NCBI GenBank assembly: GCA_958450365.1
Contig: CAUEEP010000749.1
Span: 248,001 to 312,000, forward strand
DNA length: 64,000 nucleotides
Reading direction: 5' to 3'
Source of the DNA: Mesorhabditis belari
Taxonomy: Eukaryota; Nematoda; Chromadorea; Rhabditida; Rhabditidae
Positions 9,691-22,444 of the stretch are shown one piece after another. The notes beneath the pieces are model-generated. The model searched no databases. It worked only from the letters and a program-made list of their open reading frames with translations, and was not told the DNA's origin. Made by a program: the position numbers and the translations under genes. The stretch's first letter is position 1. The number at the start of each line of letters is the position of its first letter.

Positions 9691-11945
9691 CAAGTTCTAG
9701 AATATCACCAATCAACTGGTCGACCCGTGACACCAATGGAGAGGACCCAGTCATAACAGTCATTCAAAAATACCATTTTCAGAATAATAAATTTTGAAAA
9801 CAAAGTGCAACTCTAAACGTGAATCCTTTCAGCAAATATTTGCATTTTAGATTCCAATTGTTACATTACCTCAAATTAAATATAAAAAGCATTGAAATTT
9901 ATGGTTTTTGTTCGAAAAACCATTGTTTTTCACAAGTTCTTCAAAAAAAAAATAGTTTTTTCGAAGTAAGCAGGTTTGTTTGCAGACGAAGATAAGGAAA
10001 AGTTTGCCACTAAAGCAAAAAAAAAACACAGAATCTTTCAAAAACATTGAGTAATCATTTGATATAGATCATTTATTGCAAAAACCTAAAATTTTAATTT
10101 TGAAAAGAACACGTTTATGTTTTTGAACTTTGAGCGTTGAAGAAACGTTTTGAAAGCTTTTCTGGTTCGTTTTCAGGGTTAAAATCGCTAGTTTAACACT
10201 TAAATTTGCTAAATTTGCTAGCATGGCGATTTATAAATGAATAACTTTATAAAGCGTAGAATTGTTGAAAAAAACCTTTGAATTCAGAAAAATTCAGAAA
10301 AAGCGAAAAAAAGCAGAGCGCATGCAATTGATTTTCGATGCACAAACAAGCGAGTGTTGTACAGTGACGGGTTTTTTTGTTTACGAGAAAATCTCCCATT
10401 TTCGATCAGAATTTTTTTGGTTTAATATTTTCTGTATTTCAGTAAGCTTTATACTTTTCTTTTCAATTATAATAACTATAATTAGATATTTCCAGAAGGC
10501 TCCAAAACGCAGAACTCTCGCAAACGCCCGGTCATTCTCTCTACTATCATTTTCTTGGAAGATGAATCCGCGGGAATCGGTAAGGAATTTAGATTCTTCT
10601 TGGAAATTCGCGTCTTTTCATCATGAAAAGCTATCATATGCAAAACCCGAACCCAATTCGATTCTCTTTGGACTTTTCTTGGGAAAAACGGTTGAGATAA
10701 ACTCAAGCAATAGATTCTACAACCCTGAAAATCCCAGAGCACAAATTTTAACACTAAATCTCATTTAGAAATCTTTTACAGAATAAAAGAAAAACCATTG
10801 TGTAAAGTGACTGGCAAGGTGTTATTTGTGTGGCCGGGTAATCGCTCTTCATCTGGCATACCTCTCGGGTATAGGGTGCGTCCCTTTTGGATCCGGAGAG
10901 CGGTGAGGGACTGAGCCAGCTGTTGAAAAACAGCTGGTTCCAAAGCATCCATCAAGCCGCCGATCCCTGCGCCACCATGCCTTTGGGATGACTTTTTGTT
11001 TCTAATTAGGCTGTAATTTTGCTACAAATATTCAGCCAAGTCTAGATATAATTACACGGATATCATTATCCAGATCTCCATACCATTGTAATCGTTCTTC
11101 ATCTGGCATATCCACTCGATAGATAGGTGTTCTTTTTTGGAATCCTTAGGAGAGGTGAGGCACTCGCCCGATCCCGCCGCCGCACGGCCGCAAATCCCTG
11201 GGACGAATCCCCTCCCCCACAAATACTCAGCCAAGTCCAGACGCATACAGACATTAATTATTATACATCAATCCAAATCTCCATAAAATTGTTTTGCGTT
11301 TTATAGATTATTTCATTTTTTTTTTGCTTCAAGCTAGCTGTTGAATCTTACGATAAAAATATCAACGATGCAATATGCAATTGATCACGGGTTACGGTGG
11401 CTGAAGAACATTTTAAAGCACCTACATGAGTCAAGAGTTCAAAAGTTTGCACAAATTTTGTGGTAACTTTTTGTCATAAACAAAACTTTCAATCCTTTTT
11501 CTCAAGCTTTCAATTTGAGTTGCCGCTACGAACACGATCCCTCATTCAATCCAAATCCAAAACCACCATGCAGCATCAAAGGATGTGAACAAATTGAGCA
11601 AGTACGACTTGTATTCACTCATAAATTGCCACTCGGCACTCGCCCGATCCCGCCGCCGCACGGCCGCAAATCCCTGGGACGAATCCCCTCCCCGACAGAT
11701 ACTCAGCCAAGTCCACACGCATGCATTAATTATTATACATCAATTCAAATCTCCATACCATTGGTTTATGTTTTATCGATCGTTTCATTTTTTCGCTTTA
11801 AACAAGTCGTTTTTACAGTAATACAGTCATTTTATGATGAGAGAATTCTCAAAAATTTCACACTTTTCTGTACACTTCCCCAATAAATGAACGATTAAAT
11901 CTAAAGAGAAAACAGAAACGAAAAGCCATTTGATTTTTAAACGAT
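9691..11945. other. Intergenic region with three copies of a GC-rich repeat
   Basis: Three related GC-rich blocks lie at about 10836-11050, 11086-11240 and 11633-11725. Shared pieces are ATCGxTCTTCATCTGGCATA, CACTCGCCCGATCCCGCCGC, CAAATCCCTGGGACGAATCC and ACTCAGCCAAGTC. GGGACGAATCCC can form a 4-bp hairpin. They stand out from the AT-rich flanks and may derive from a structured RNA or SINE; I do not recognise the family. A 168-codon open frame at 10262-10768 (+), with one hydrophobic stretch, lacks an ATG or family resemblance and is not called as a gene. Confidence 0.5.
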
Positions 11946-13337
11946 TTATTTCAAGAGATATTTGCAAATGTATCCGCTCGTCTCATTCTTTTCCCGAGTC
12001 AACCATTTATTCTCGTCGAATAGATAAGTCTAAAAATCGAGATTATCCCTTTAAATAGGCCAAATTGATGGCTACAAAAGCGGCAATCGGCAATTGATTC
12101 TCGTGATCTTTCGGCTCTCCATCAATCCAAAAAGTATAGTCCACTTCAGTTTTGTCCGTCCATTCCCAAGTATTGCCTACTTTCTGCAAAGAAATTTTAT
12201 TTTTTAACGCTAAACTCACATGAAATCCAATCCAAAGCCTGTCGATCGATGCTGAAATTGATTTAGCGACTGATTTAAACTTTCAAAAACACAAACCAGC
12301 AGCCTGGCTTACAAGGACTACTCAGAAATAATTGATATTGGGTTGGTGAATTGAAAACTGCGGGACTTTGAAATAAAATTTATTCAACATAAAACCATCA
12401 ATTCATTCCAAATAATTTCCATTATTATTGACGACTTCTGCCCATTTTACAGGCAATTTGTGGATTCCTCTTTCGTAGTAGGATTTTGGTTTGTGTGTGA
12501 GACAACTGTGAGACTCAAAAATGGAGGACTGGAGATGTCAGCTTTCAGCCCAGTTTGAGCACTTTCTTCAAAAGAAACCCATTTTGGTGTCAATAGAAAA
12601 GTTGTAGAGAATCAAAAATTAGGCTTATAGCCAAATTTCCAAAAAGATACACTTAGTAGTTTCGCTTAAAATGCAAGCTTTGTGAAAATTCGTAAATTTG
12701 GCATTTCTTGAAAACCAGTTTTTGAATCATTCTAAAAATCTGGATATAAGCTTCATTTTTGATTCTCTACAACTTTTCCATTAACACCAAAATGGGTTTC
12801 TTTTGAAGAAAGTGCTCAAACTGTCACATATGACAATAGCCGGCAGTTTTCAAATCACCAACCCAATAGCTTGGATTCATCAAGTTTTTGATGTATTTTA
12901 TGAGATTTTCATTAATTATTCGACTTTAGAGTCAAATTCTCTATTATCTGCCAGCCGAAATAGGCAAGAGTGACTAAATTTTGCAACTCACATTGACTGT
13001 ATCGATCAGTGATGAATTGCATCTCCTTTTGGCTATGAAACGATACAAGATGACCGCCCTCATGAACACAATTTGCCTCAGCACTATCGAAACATTCGTG
13101 TGAAGGGAATTTCTAAAATAAAATTGATCTCTAGCTTTTGGAAATGACAAAGAAACCTTGTAACAGGCAGATGATGCTTTGAAGAGCGTCCATTTTTCAC
13201 GACAACTGAAATGAATTGAATTGAATTGCATCGAAAATCAAAAGATCTACTAAAACTCACATCTTTTCATGGTCTTGTCCAAGAGTTAAGGTTAAAAATT
13301 CGAATAGAAAAGCAAGATGCAAAAATACTTTGAACAT
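11946..13337 (-). CDS. C-type lectin domain protein, complete
   Basis: Six minus-strand exons join in frame: 13337-13261, 13205-13157, 13112-12992, 12251-12220, 12183-12076 and 12029-11946. The start is an ATG followed by a hydrophobic signal peptide (MFKVFLHLAFLFEFLTLTLG). The mature part is one CTLD: REKWTLFKASSACYK, ECFDSAEANCVHEGGHLVSF, IDRLWIGFH, WEWTDKTEVDYTFWIDGEPK, and WLTREKNETSGYICK at the end, about 160 aa in all. A secreted lectin-like protein is expected. The 46-nt last intron begins inside what otherwise looks like coding sequence and removes an in-frame stop. The donor GTAGCC is unusual but restores the frame exactly. Intron 3 contains a mariner MITE. Close relatives are the 23.1 kb pseudogene and the 52.8 kb remnant. 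Confidence 0.85.
12338..12866. mobile_element. Mariner-derived non-autonomous element, complete
   Basis: Inverted ends TTGGGTTGGTGAATTGAAAA and TTTTCAAATCACCAACCCAA, flanked by TA on both sides, define a 529-bp element. Minus-strand coding remnants match only the C-terminus of a mariner transposase (RGIHKLPVKWAEVVNNNGN). It sits in intron 3 of the C-type lectin gene. Related copies are at 4930-5705 and 18423-18868. Confidence 0.88.
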
Positions 13338-14944
13338 TTCGATGTTTTGATGATATTTAGTGGAAATTTTTTGATTTTTGACGAAAAATCGACTTCAATC
13401 TTTGGCCTTTTATCATCGAAACTCTTTCGTTTTTCAATAAACATTTTGATTGTTTATACTTTTTGTGATTTGAGCTGAGCAATGTTTTTAGATTTATTAC
13501 AGTCACACAACTTTTATTTCAAAATAAAAAGTTCTAATTTTTTATTTATTAAGGTTCAGAAAAAGTAGACTAGAATGGTAAAAAGGGCAAATTTCAAAGT
13601 GTGCTTCTGAACTCTTCCATCGATTTCCCTGAAATTGAAAAACTTTTTGTTAAAAACATGACAGATTTGCAAAAGTATTCAACAAAAGAAAAACTAACCC
13701 TCTAAAACTAATGACTTTCTTGAGTGGTTGAATGGGGAGGGGACATCTGCGCGAAATGGTGTTCTCTATCAAAATTTCACGTTTGAATATCCATTTGACG
13801 CAGAAAATTGTGCTGAATCGAATGGTGAAGAAATTATCGAAATCCAGCTGCTTCGATTTTTTAAAAATCGCGTTTTATCGAAAAAACCGCACTTTTACAA
13901 GCAGCTCGCTCGCCGCGATCAACTTTCGGCGGCTCGTTCTCAGCGTCGTCGAAAGATTGCGCCCTCAAAACCGATAACTTTTGTGTGGACATGTGCTAAG
14001 ATCATTTTGATACCAAAAAAATAAGTATTGATCAACTCTGCGAAGACTTGATGCCTTTTTATTTTCTTCATCATTCGATTCAGCACAATTTTCTGAGTCG
14101 AATGGATATTCAAACGTGAAATTCTGATAGAGAACGTTTTTTTTGCCTTATTTCGCGCGGATGTGGGGGTCATCTTCAACTATCTGCAATCCCGAAGGGT
14201 AGATGGGAAGAGTAGATAGGAAGATTAGATGGGAAGAGTAGATGGGAAGGGTAGATGGGAAGAGTAGATGGGGAGAGTAGATGTCGGAAAGTTATAAGAA
14301 TCATATTTAAAAGGTATAAGATTTCCCGGTCATGATTATTCAGATGAAGCTTTCAATCTCAAACTTTAGATCAAACGATAGATGGTGGGACGTTACTGCT
14401 GTTCAATTGAGTTCAACGGGGAAAAGTTGGTCCGGCAGTGGGTCAGGGGTGAGTAGAGCCCAAACGGTATTGTGTGCAAGCCCTTAAGGAATGCTAAGGC
14501 TAGCAAGGTAGGCAGTAAGGAAGGTTAGACCAATGTAGGATTCAGAAAGGATAAAAGAAAGGTAGATCCCCAATAAAGATTCGGATTAGAATGAGTTTGA
14601 AGAGAAACGTTAGGATCCGCTATGTTATAAGTGCCTCTTTTTGAACCGTTTCTCAAGCCAGATAAACTAACGCAATTAAAAGTATGTCTCAGCCCCGCCC
14701 TACACTCGATCGCGAACTATCATCCGGAAAAAAGCCGCCATTAAGCGAATAAGCCGAAAGTGCTCGAATAAACTTGAGAAATTGAAACTCAAAAACGTCG
14801 GTGGTCATGTTTTTTCAGCGAGAATCTATACTCTCTTTTAAAAACGCAAAATTTAAGTTCTGTGAGTCTGTCCGTTTGTCAATTTCCCAAAAATCATTCG
14901 TGGCTTCTTATTAACAGGCTTTTATTACTTTACATTGATCACTG
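13338..14944. other. Intergenic segment, duplicated at 53.28-54.0 kb
   Basis: No exon recognised. From about 14285 to 14944 it aligns in the same orientation with 53350-54014 (for example AAGGTATAAGATTTCCCGGT and AGCGAATAAGCCGAAAGTGC). A 14-16-bp minisatellite (AGTAGATGGGAAG) lies at 14201-14283. An imperfect inverted repeat is visible between 13755-13830 and 14075-14150 (ATTTCACGTTTGAATATCC and its complement). Confidence 0.6.
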
Positions 14945-17647
14945 CTAATAGGTCGGCTTTGCGAACTGGAGCTGACTCGTCGCCATCGTTGGACTCGTGG
15001 TATTGGGAACTGAAATCGGATCAACGAAATAACATATTCAATTACTGCATACCGATTCGATATGTGAAAGCATATGTGCTCTTCTCGTATCGATTGAAGA
15101 CAATCACTGGCATAACGTTTCCCTCAGAAACAATCTTTGTTCCAATATCTTCCTCACAACAATAGCTGAAAAGGAAGCGATCAAAATACGAGAGAAAAGA
15201 ATAGTTTAGCTAGAGTTTAGAGCGAGACGATTGATCCGGGTTTTTCTTCTCTTTCATTCCATTACTTGACTACAGTAGTTCTACCAGCGCTTTTCTCTAC
15301 TTAAAGCACAATTTGTTTCACCGTATTCCGGTGTATCGATGATCACTCATTGCTTTCACTTCGATTCCCTTATAAACGCAACCAGGAATGCAATCGATAC
15401 CCGTCATCGTCTTCAGGATCACTTCAATTTTGTACCCCATCGGAGCCTGGAATCGAAGTTTGTGTTAGTGTTAGTGTATTAGTGCTTAAGAGAGTTCAAA
15501 ACAAACTCTGATTATGTAGTTACACTTTTCGAAAGTCTCATATTCGGTGTCAAACTCATTGTTTGCGCCGATTGTGATTGATTGCGTCTGGATTGGTCCC
15601 TTGGCTATCAATGCAGCCCCACAACCGCTTTCCTGGAATCTTCTGTATATGTTTTCGTGTTTTGCCTCTAGCCGATCAGACTTGGGGATGAATTTTTGGA
15701 AAGCTTGTAACTTGCAGAACGTGAACCCCAAACCAGCAAGTCCAGGAACCAGCCAGTCCAGGAACCAGCAAGTCCAGGAACCAGCGTCCCTAATAGGAAC
15801 CAGCAAGTCACAGTCAGTAGAAATTTGCTTACAAATAACAAGTGTTTTGTAGCAATCAGTATTTGATAGACGCCTGTGCTTTAATTGACCATATTAGAAC
15901 TAGAACTAGAAATATATCTTTTCCTTAATCAATCGATCACTCTAGATTTATTCTCCATTTTCCATACCCTCTCCGAACAGGTGATTCCACCCCATCCGCT
16001 TGGACAAATACAAACATTACAGTTCCTCGAATTGCGGAATCCCCCGTTCACACAAGTCGCCCCGTTAGGACATTTTGCTAAACCAAACGTCAATACAGGG
16101 TGCGTCATAACTACTCATGATCACTCTGGAGGGTGTAGCACTGTCAAAAGATAACCGATTTCCACACAAATTTCACAGGTAAATTTTGAGTGGGTCTCCT
16201 GTAGCGGTGCCCATTATCTAACCGATAGGAGCTCACAAATTTTTACAACAAGCTTTCAAAGTTGAGAGGCGCACTTCACTTGGCGCATTTCGCTCGGGGT
16301 TTTTGAAAAACGAGTTGCTTACTGAGAAGAGCTAACATTTTGCTAGTTTTCAATGAATAATGGTTCAGATATGTTTTTTAAAAACTAAAAATTACCAAAA
16401 GATTAGTCAGTTCGCTTTTCTTTCTCAACTTTTTAAACACCTCTCGGCCCGAATTTACATGACGCAAATCATAAATAAGCAGGGTTTTGTTTGAGGATTT
16501 TTCCCGTAAACGATGATCGGAGGTTGAAAGTCATCTTTCTGATAAATTTGGTGTAAAAATTTCTCATGATGCTACCGTAATCATATGGCATCAAATAGTT
16601 GTTGTTGTTCGACGTAGTCAACTTAAAATCTCTTATAAAAATAACTCTAAATAAAACGTTATACCTTGTTATAATTAAAACGTTGATCAGGAATGACATT
16701 TCCCGAATTGACGGTGATTGCAGTGTCTCGGTCATATCTCTCTTGTTCGTGAAAGAAGCCCAGAGCATGAGCGATCTCGTGAGCGGCTATGTAGAACTGA
16801 AAAAATGATTCCTGTTTCCGAATTTCCGAATGCTGATTCCGAATTTCCGTGCTGATTCCGAATATGTGATACGTTTTTGCTAAATGAGAATCTTTAAGGA
16901 GTTATCAGAGTCTAAAGTCTTGTTAGGACTCTGAAAATTTGGTTATTTGGGTCTTACTAGGGAGAGGCTACCACTTAAGGTGGATTTTAAGCCTATAGAA
17001 TTGTACCCTGTTAGAGTCTGATGCGAGAATCCGAGTCCGTTTTTAGTTTTTCCCGGCCGACGTCTCAATCGCCAGATAGTTGGCAGCACTACATAGGCTC
17101 AAAGCTTTTGCATTGGAATTTAAGGTGCTTTCTAGCGAATCTAAACACTCCATTAGTGGTCTCAATGTAACGCAGTGGATACATAGGCGAACGATCATGG
17201 TTCGGATCCGGCCGAATTTTTGTTGATCGAATTTGGCTTTTTTTTGGTTGAATTTGGTCGACTCAGCCAGTTGAACTTCCCTTGTTAGTTATGATTTTAG
17301 GATCACTAGTCAATCACTAGTCATAACTCGACTTCAACTCACATATTCGCATCCAGCACCCAAAGAGAGAACTTGAACTCCCCCCATCATGCCTACATCA
17401 GAGTAGCAGCCGCCGTCATCCCTCAAGAAACGAACACGATTCCTGAAAACGCATCTCGTAATTGATTCAAACATGAAAAGCCCCACGGATTCGTTTGACT
17501 CTCCACAAAATCCACACATGTCGAATTTTGCCAAAACGCGATCGCCATTTGTGCCGCCTTTTTTGCCTTTGCACTTAGGGATGCATCGAAGTAATAATAA
17601 AAAGTGTTTCCCCAGAGATCGGTCGGGTATTTTGCAGAGTAGTGGGC
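14945..17647 (-). pseudogene. Astacin metalloprotease with EGF and CUB exons, catalytic part deleted
   Basis: Minus-strand exons encode YYYFDASLSAKAKKAAQMAI (exon starting 17647), GGCYSDVGMMGGVQVLSLG, AAHEIAHALGFFHEQERYDR (zinc site HExxHxxGxxH) and PYDYGSIM (the Met-turn). Directly after SIM the frame runs into RNFYTKF and a stop. The paralogue at 54-56.9 kb continues there as QYDELAF and further catalytic exons, so about 0.46 kb is missing here, including the Met-turn tyrosine. Downstream exons still encode an EGF-like module (CPNGATCVNGGF, CICPSGWGGITC) and a CUB domain (CGAALIAKGPI, IGANNEFDTEYETF, KIEVILKTMTGIDCIPGC, YCCEEDIGTKIVSEG) to a stop at 14945. NAS-family enzymes are secreted proteases. 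The 5' (signal/propeptide) exon was not found. It is probably non-functional as a protease. Confidence 0.75.
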
Positions 17648-17894
17648 CTAGAATTCAATGCTGTACCGATAGAGTCTACTTTAATACTTAAAACTGCTTC
17701 CAAGAACAAATACGCAAAAAATTATGACTTTTCTTATTTAATCGTGAAACAAGCTGACACACAAATAATTGCAACAAGCTGAGCTGTCGAAAGGCTTTTG
17801 CTCACTTCATCTACTATATATAAAGGGGCTAAAACATCAGTCTGTTTGTCTGTCTTCTCTTCCACACCGAGTGGGCCGTCTCAAATGATTTATA
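17648..17894. other. Duplicated flank with TATATA/CTGTCTGTC repeat end
   Basis: No exon. 17813-17880 (TATATATAAAGG ... CTGTTTGTCTGTCTTC) aligns with 57486-57555. It serves as the uninterrupted reference for the MITE inserted at 56964-57483 in the paralogue. Confidence 0.6.
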
Positions 17895-18415
17895 TTAGGT
17901 TGGTGCAAAAGTCTTTTTCATTTTTTTCGTACTTCTGTTAAAAAGTAACAAATTCACCAATTAATCTATAGTTTGCTCTATAAAAAAAGTGTTTTTTTGT
18001 TCAATTTGCATCTTTTTAAATGAATTTCGGTTCACTTTCAAGCAAATTCGAGAGTGAAAAACGCCTTTTTCGTAAAAATCTATAAAAAACTCTACGGAAA
18101 AATCGGCTGAATGAATTTCTCTGAAATTTTGGCGAAATATCAAACTTTTTTTTCTCTATCTTTTATCTATTGACACGAAGATAGGTTTTCTTTAGCTAAG
18201 GTGTCTAAACCGCATCATCGAGTTAGCCCTTTTTGACTACCCGACTTCATACTCTCAAGAAAATCCAGGCATTAAATATTTTTAAACCCGTTTTAATGTT
18301 ATTTTGCAGAAAAATAATTGCTTTTTCTAATGAAATCAACCGTAGTTTAATTGGTGCATTTGTTGGCTTGAAACGGCAGACGAAAAGGAACGAAAAGACT
18401 TATGCATCAACCTAA
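17895..18415. mobile_element. MITE with TTAGGTTGGTGCAAAAGTC ends
   Basis: The inverted ends GGTTGGTGCAAAAGTC and GACTTATGCATCAACC are flanked by TA, length 521 bp. There is no transposase coding. The paralogous sequence at about 57560-57575 (AAATGATTTATAGTTAGTTTGG) has no insertion at this point, so the element arrived after the astacin-locus duplication. Confidence 0.8.
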
Positions 18416-18422
18416 TAGAATG

Positions 18423-18868
18423 TTAGGTTGGTGAATTGAAAACTGTCTGACTTTGAACTAAAATTTATTCAACATAAAACCATGAATTCATTCCAAATAA
18501 TTTCCATTATTATTGACGACTTCTGCCCATTTTACAGGCAATTTGCGGATTCCTCTTTCGTAGTAGGATTTTGGTTTGTGTGTGAGACAAGTGTGAGACT
18601 CAAAAATGGAGGACTGGAGATGTCAGCTGTCAGCCCAGTTTGAGCACTTTCTTCAAAAGAAACCCATTTTGGTATCAATAGAAAAGTCGTAGAGAATCAA
18701 AAATTAGGATTATAGCCAAATTTCCAAAAAGATACACTTGGTAGTTTCGCTTAAAATGCAAGTTTTGTTGCAATTTTTGTGAAAATTCGTAAATTTGGCA
18801 TTTCTTGAAAACCAGTTTTTGAATCGTTCTGAAAATTTGGATATAAGCTTGATTTTTGATTCTCTACA
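18423..18868. mobile_element. Truncated mariner-derived element
   Basis: Same family as 12338-12866, starting TTAGGTTGGTGAATTGAAAA. It keeps the minus-strand transposase C-terminal remnant but lacks the far inverted end. It stops at ATTCTCTACAACT and abuts the receptor-B flank (AAATCTTATCACAAAATTTC). Confidence 0.75.
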
Positions 18869-19182
18869 ACTAAATCTTATCACAAAATTTCACAGAATTG
18901 TATGACAAAAGCCAAAGTCTAAGAACGCACAAAGCACCCTTGAATTTGACAATTTTCTTGCAGTTAACCAGATCACAGTTTTGTCCAAAAGCATTTCTTG
19001 TTTGGACCTTGGGAGAATGGGATCTGGGATTGTGTATCTTGTCCTTGGGATCTTGTCATCGAAGAAAAACTTCGTTGATTAGGCTTTCGAATTAGAATTA
19101 GAAAGTCTGATTAAAAGTTTTATAAAATTGTATGAACTTTTCTTTTGTTAATCATTCAAAAGTTTTATTCAAGTGCCGGACA

Positions 19183-19520
19183 CTTCAGACCCACACTTCA
19201 GAGGACCTAGATTCGCCAAAATTGAGTCAATCATTCTGGTTTTTCAGAAAATAAATCTTAAGTATGTCTCCTGGAACTGCGCCCATTATCTAATCGATTC
19301 AAGTTTTCAACTTTTTTATATAGCCTCTCAAAGTTGAGAGCCGAGTGTCGCTCGACACGCTACTCATTTATCTTTGGAAGGCTATATAAAAAAGTAGAAA
19401 GCTTGAATCGATTAGATAATGGGCGCAGTTCCAGGAGACATACTTAAGATTTATTTTCTGAAAAACCAGAATGATTGACTCAATTTTGGCGAATCTAGGT
19501 CCTCTGAAGTGTGGGTCATC
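19183..19520. repeat. Foldback MITE replacing the first exon of receptor B
   Basis: Same palindromic element as 5977-6340: AGAGGACCTAGATTCGCC at the left and GGCGAATCTAGGTCCTCT at the right. In copy A the receptor exon and about 100 further bases lie upstream of it. Here it follows TTCAAGTGCCGG directly, so the exon was lost at this junction. Confidence 0.82.
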
Positions 19521-20261
19521 CTGTAGTTTCAGCTCTCCATGACATTCACCGAGATCGTGGTCGCTTTTCTCTTCTTTCCAATTCTCGGCGCTCCAGCAGT
19601 AGCTGGCTATCCTATTGGATTGTTTGAAGAATTTGGTATTCCAGTCATTGCCCAAATTGTGAGTTTATCGCTTTTCTGCAAAAAACTCAATTTTTTTCGC
19701 TGATCACGTTCGCGATTTTGGGCCAAGGATTCTTTATGGCAGTGATCCTGCTTTTCATTCGCCAACAAAACATTCTACCGGCCACACATTTCGCGAAGAT
19801 TCCTGAAACGTAAAAATCTTGCATCACACACTGGTTTAGCATATTTAGTCACTATCCCTATGCTATTTTTGCTCATTATTTATTGCCAGCATTAGCTCCC
19901 GTTGCCCTGGGGCTTTCAATGTTGGGAAACGATGCTGAGCAAGCGCTGCAAACGTTCAGCGAGGTAATTTTTAATATCTACTGCTTTTTCAAGAGTACTG
20001 TAGTCCCGCAGAATGGAGCTGTTTATTTTTAGTCTGATTGTTAATAGGGATACAACGGAAAAACGAGATTTAACCACTTCAACAACAGGTTTTTCGGGGG
20101 GTTTTCAGACGAAAAGACAAAGCTTAATTCTATCTTTATGTGACAAGAAATCCTAAAAGAAAAGTAACCATTGAAGTGGTCAAATCTCGTTGTCTCGTTG
20201 TACACCCATTGACAATCGAACCGACAAAGAGAATACTGTAACTTTAGGGTAGAAAATAGAC

Positions 20262-20456
20262 ATGTGCACTTGGTCCAGTCCGGTCCGGACCGAGATCGGC
20301 TTGAAAAGTTAGAGTTTCGGTCCGGACCGGATCGAGAAATTGAAATTTCGGTCCGGACCGGATCGAGATCGGGCCGAAAAGTTGGAGTTTCGGTCCGAAA
20401 TCCGAGATCCGAATTAATCCGAGATCTGATACGGACTGATACGGACCGAGTGCACA
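20262..20456. repeat. GTGCAC-ended CGGTCCGGACCG repeat, second copy
   Basis: Homologous to 7120-7322, with TGCACTTGGTCC and GGACCGAGTGCA ends. It is slightly shorter because one AATTAATCCG unit is missing. Confidence 0.8.
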
Positions 20457-22084
20457 GAGTTTAGTAGAAAACAGATTACTGTAAACACCTGCACTTTATC
20501 TTAAACCACCGTAATCGCATGGTCTCAAACGACTAGGGTTTGGTTGGTGGGCAAGTACGATAGCTTTTCCAAAGCGCACATTTTAGAAAACGGCTCTGGC
20601 TCTGTTCAATTAAAAAATGATTTAAAAATTATCGGATAACTTAATAAAAAATCGGATGATTTAACTTCCCGTTTGTTTATTTTAATGTTTTTTTTTCTTT
20701 GTTATTAGTCAAATTTCTCGATTAGCTTTTTCTATTTGTCATTTTATCTTAGGACTTTTCTTAGGACTTGATTGTCCGAACTAAAACTTAACTTAAGCTT
20801 TTGTTTTACAACCTGTAATAAAATGAATGAAGAATATACCTAAAACTAAAGTATTTTTGAATTTTACGATCGAGAAAAATCATTTTAATTGTGAGTCTAA
20901 AGAATCCGAAGGAGAAAAAGTTGAAATGAACAAAAAGGGGAACTTAAATCATCCGTTTTTTAGACATCTTTTCATTTGACAGAGCCAAACGGCTTAATCA
21001 AGGGAAAACTCAATGAATTCATCAGTTATAATTGCCAGAAATATCCCTACATCGTCCCGCTTCTCAATCAACCGCACTCTTTCGCTTTCGACAGCTCGTC
21101 GGCCACAAAACTGCTAACACTCATTTTCGGAGCTTGCCTTTTCTGTCTACTTTATTTACTTTGTTAGTTTCGAAATATAATATAATAAAACCGGATTTTA
21201 GTATTACTCGCGACGATTTTTACTTCATTGAAATCCCAGGAGAAATTCATGAGCGAGAAAACGATGGCCATGCAAAAGAGCTGGCTTCGACGAGTGTATT
21301 TACAGGTTTGTCGTCTCAAAGGCATAGTTTTCAGTCTAGATTTGGAAAAATTTTGAATCACTACTTCAGATCATCATCCTATTCATTCATTTGGCCATTC
21401 CGGCTGGATGGTTTGGTGTCGTGTTGAGTCTGGAAGTTGTGCAACTCGTAGGTATGAAAGGATGATTCATTTGATAGATTTGGCTCAGGGCTGGGAGGAT
21501 CTCAAAAAGGCGGTTCAAATTTTCAAAACGGATTTTCATATTCTCGATGAAGTTTTACCTACGTTAACAGTTTTCCTCAACCCCAGCAGTTTTTAGCTGC
21601 TAACGCAACTGAAAACTGATGCGGTTTGAGGTCTCACGTAAATTTATAATCCTTGTTTTTGTGCCAATCGATAATCATATTGTCTTCGTAGGCAGGATTC
21701 TTTTCTGGCCAACGCCGCTTTTCCTGCTGGGCAGTTGGAGCTGAACGCCGGGGATCCATTTATTTCATTTATCCAATTTGTTTCAAAATGATTCCTATAA
21801 TTAGCTCATCCCAAATCTGGGAATCTTCAGGGGAACCGCGCGGAGGTCCAGGAACACTCTCCGCCCATGACCCAGATCAAAGATCTGTGGCCGGAGGCCA
21901 TGGAGCCGTAAAAAGATTTTTGGGTTTCCATAGTTTATTCGAGAACTTTATTGTAGACAATGTTGCGCATGATGTTATTTGGACAGACCGACATCTCTTC
22001 CCTTTTATATATAGTAGAAAACTATCAAAATTTACTTTTCAACAGTTCAAATCCATTTTGAAAAGAAAAGCAGAACTAATTTTC

Positions 22085-22165
22085 TCTTTTACGACCTCTC
22101 TTTCCCCCACACCTTTGAAAGACGCGCGCTCTAACCACTCGACCATCTGCGCGCGGAGGGGAAGT
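22085..22165 (-). repeat. tRNA-derived SINE head, receptor B intron
   Basis: Minus-strand GCGCGCAGATGGTCGAGTGG followed by TTAGAGCGCGCGTCTTTCAA. The A box here is TGGTCGAGTGG. It is the paralogue of the element at 9195-9278. Confidence 0.55.
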
Positions 22166-22330
22166 TAGGCAACGTTGGGCGCGGCTAGTTTTGCGGTTTT
22201 TGAGTTTTTAAAAAATTGATTTGATGGCTTTTCTTGATTTTTTGGGGGCGAAATCAGCATCAAATTTCCTATCAAACAAAGAAAAACTGCATCTCGAAAT
22301 TCGATCTGGGCGTCGAGAAAAGTGCCTGTG

Positions 22331-22413
22331 ACAGACAGACAGACAGTCAGACAGACAGACAGATAGACAGATAGACAGATAGACAAACAGACAGACAGAC
22401 AGATAGCAGACAT

Positions 22414-22444
<31 letters not shown>

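Noticed and set aside
12060..12080. Premature stop in the intact C-type lectin (frame NLAYLKG then stop)
   Set aside because: A 46-nt GT-AG intron starting at GTAGCC removes the stop and restores the terminal CTLD cysteine in frame; both lectin copies share this.
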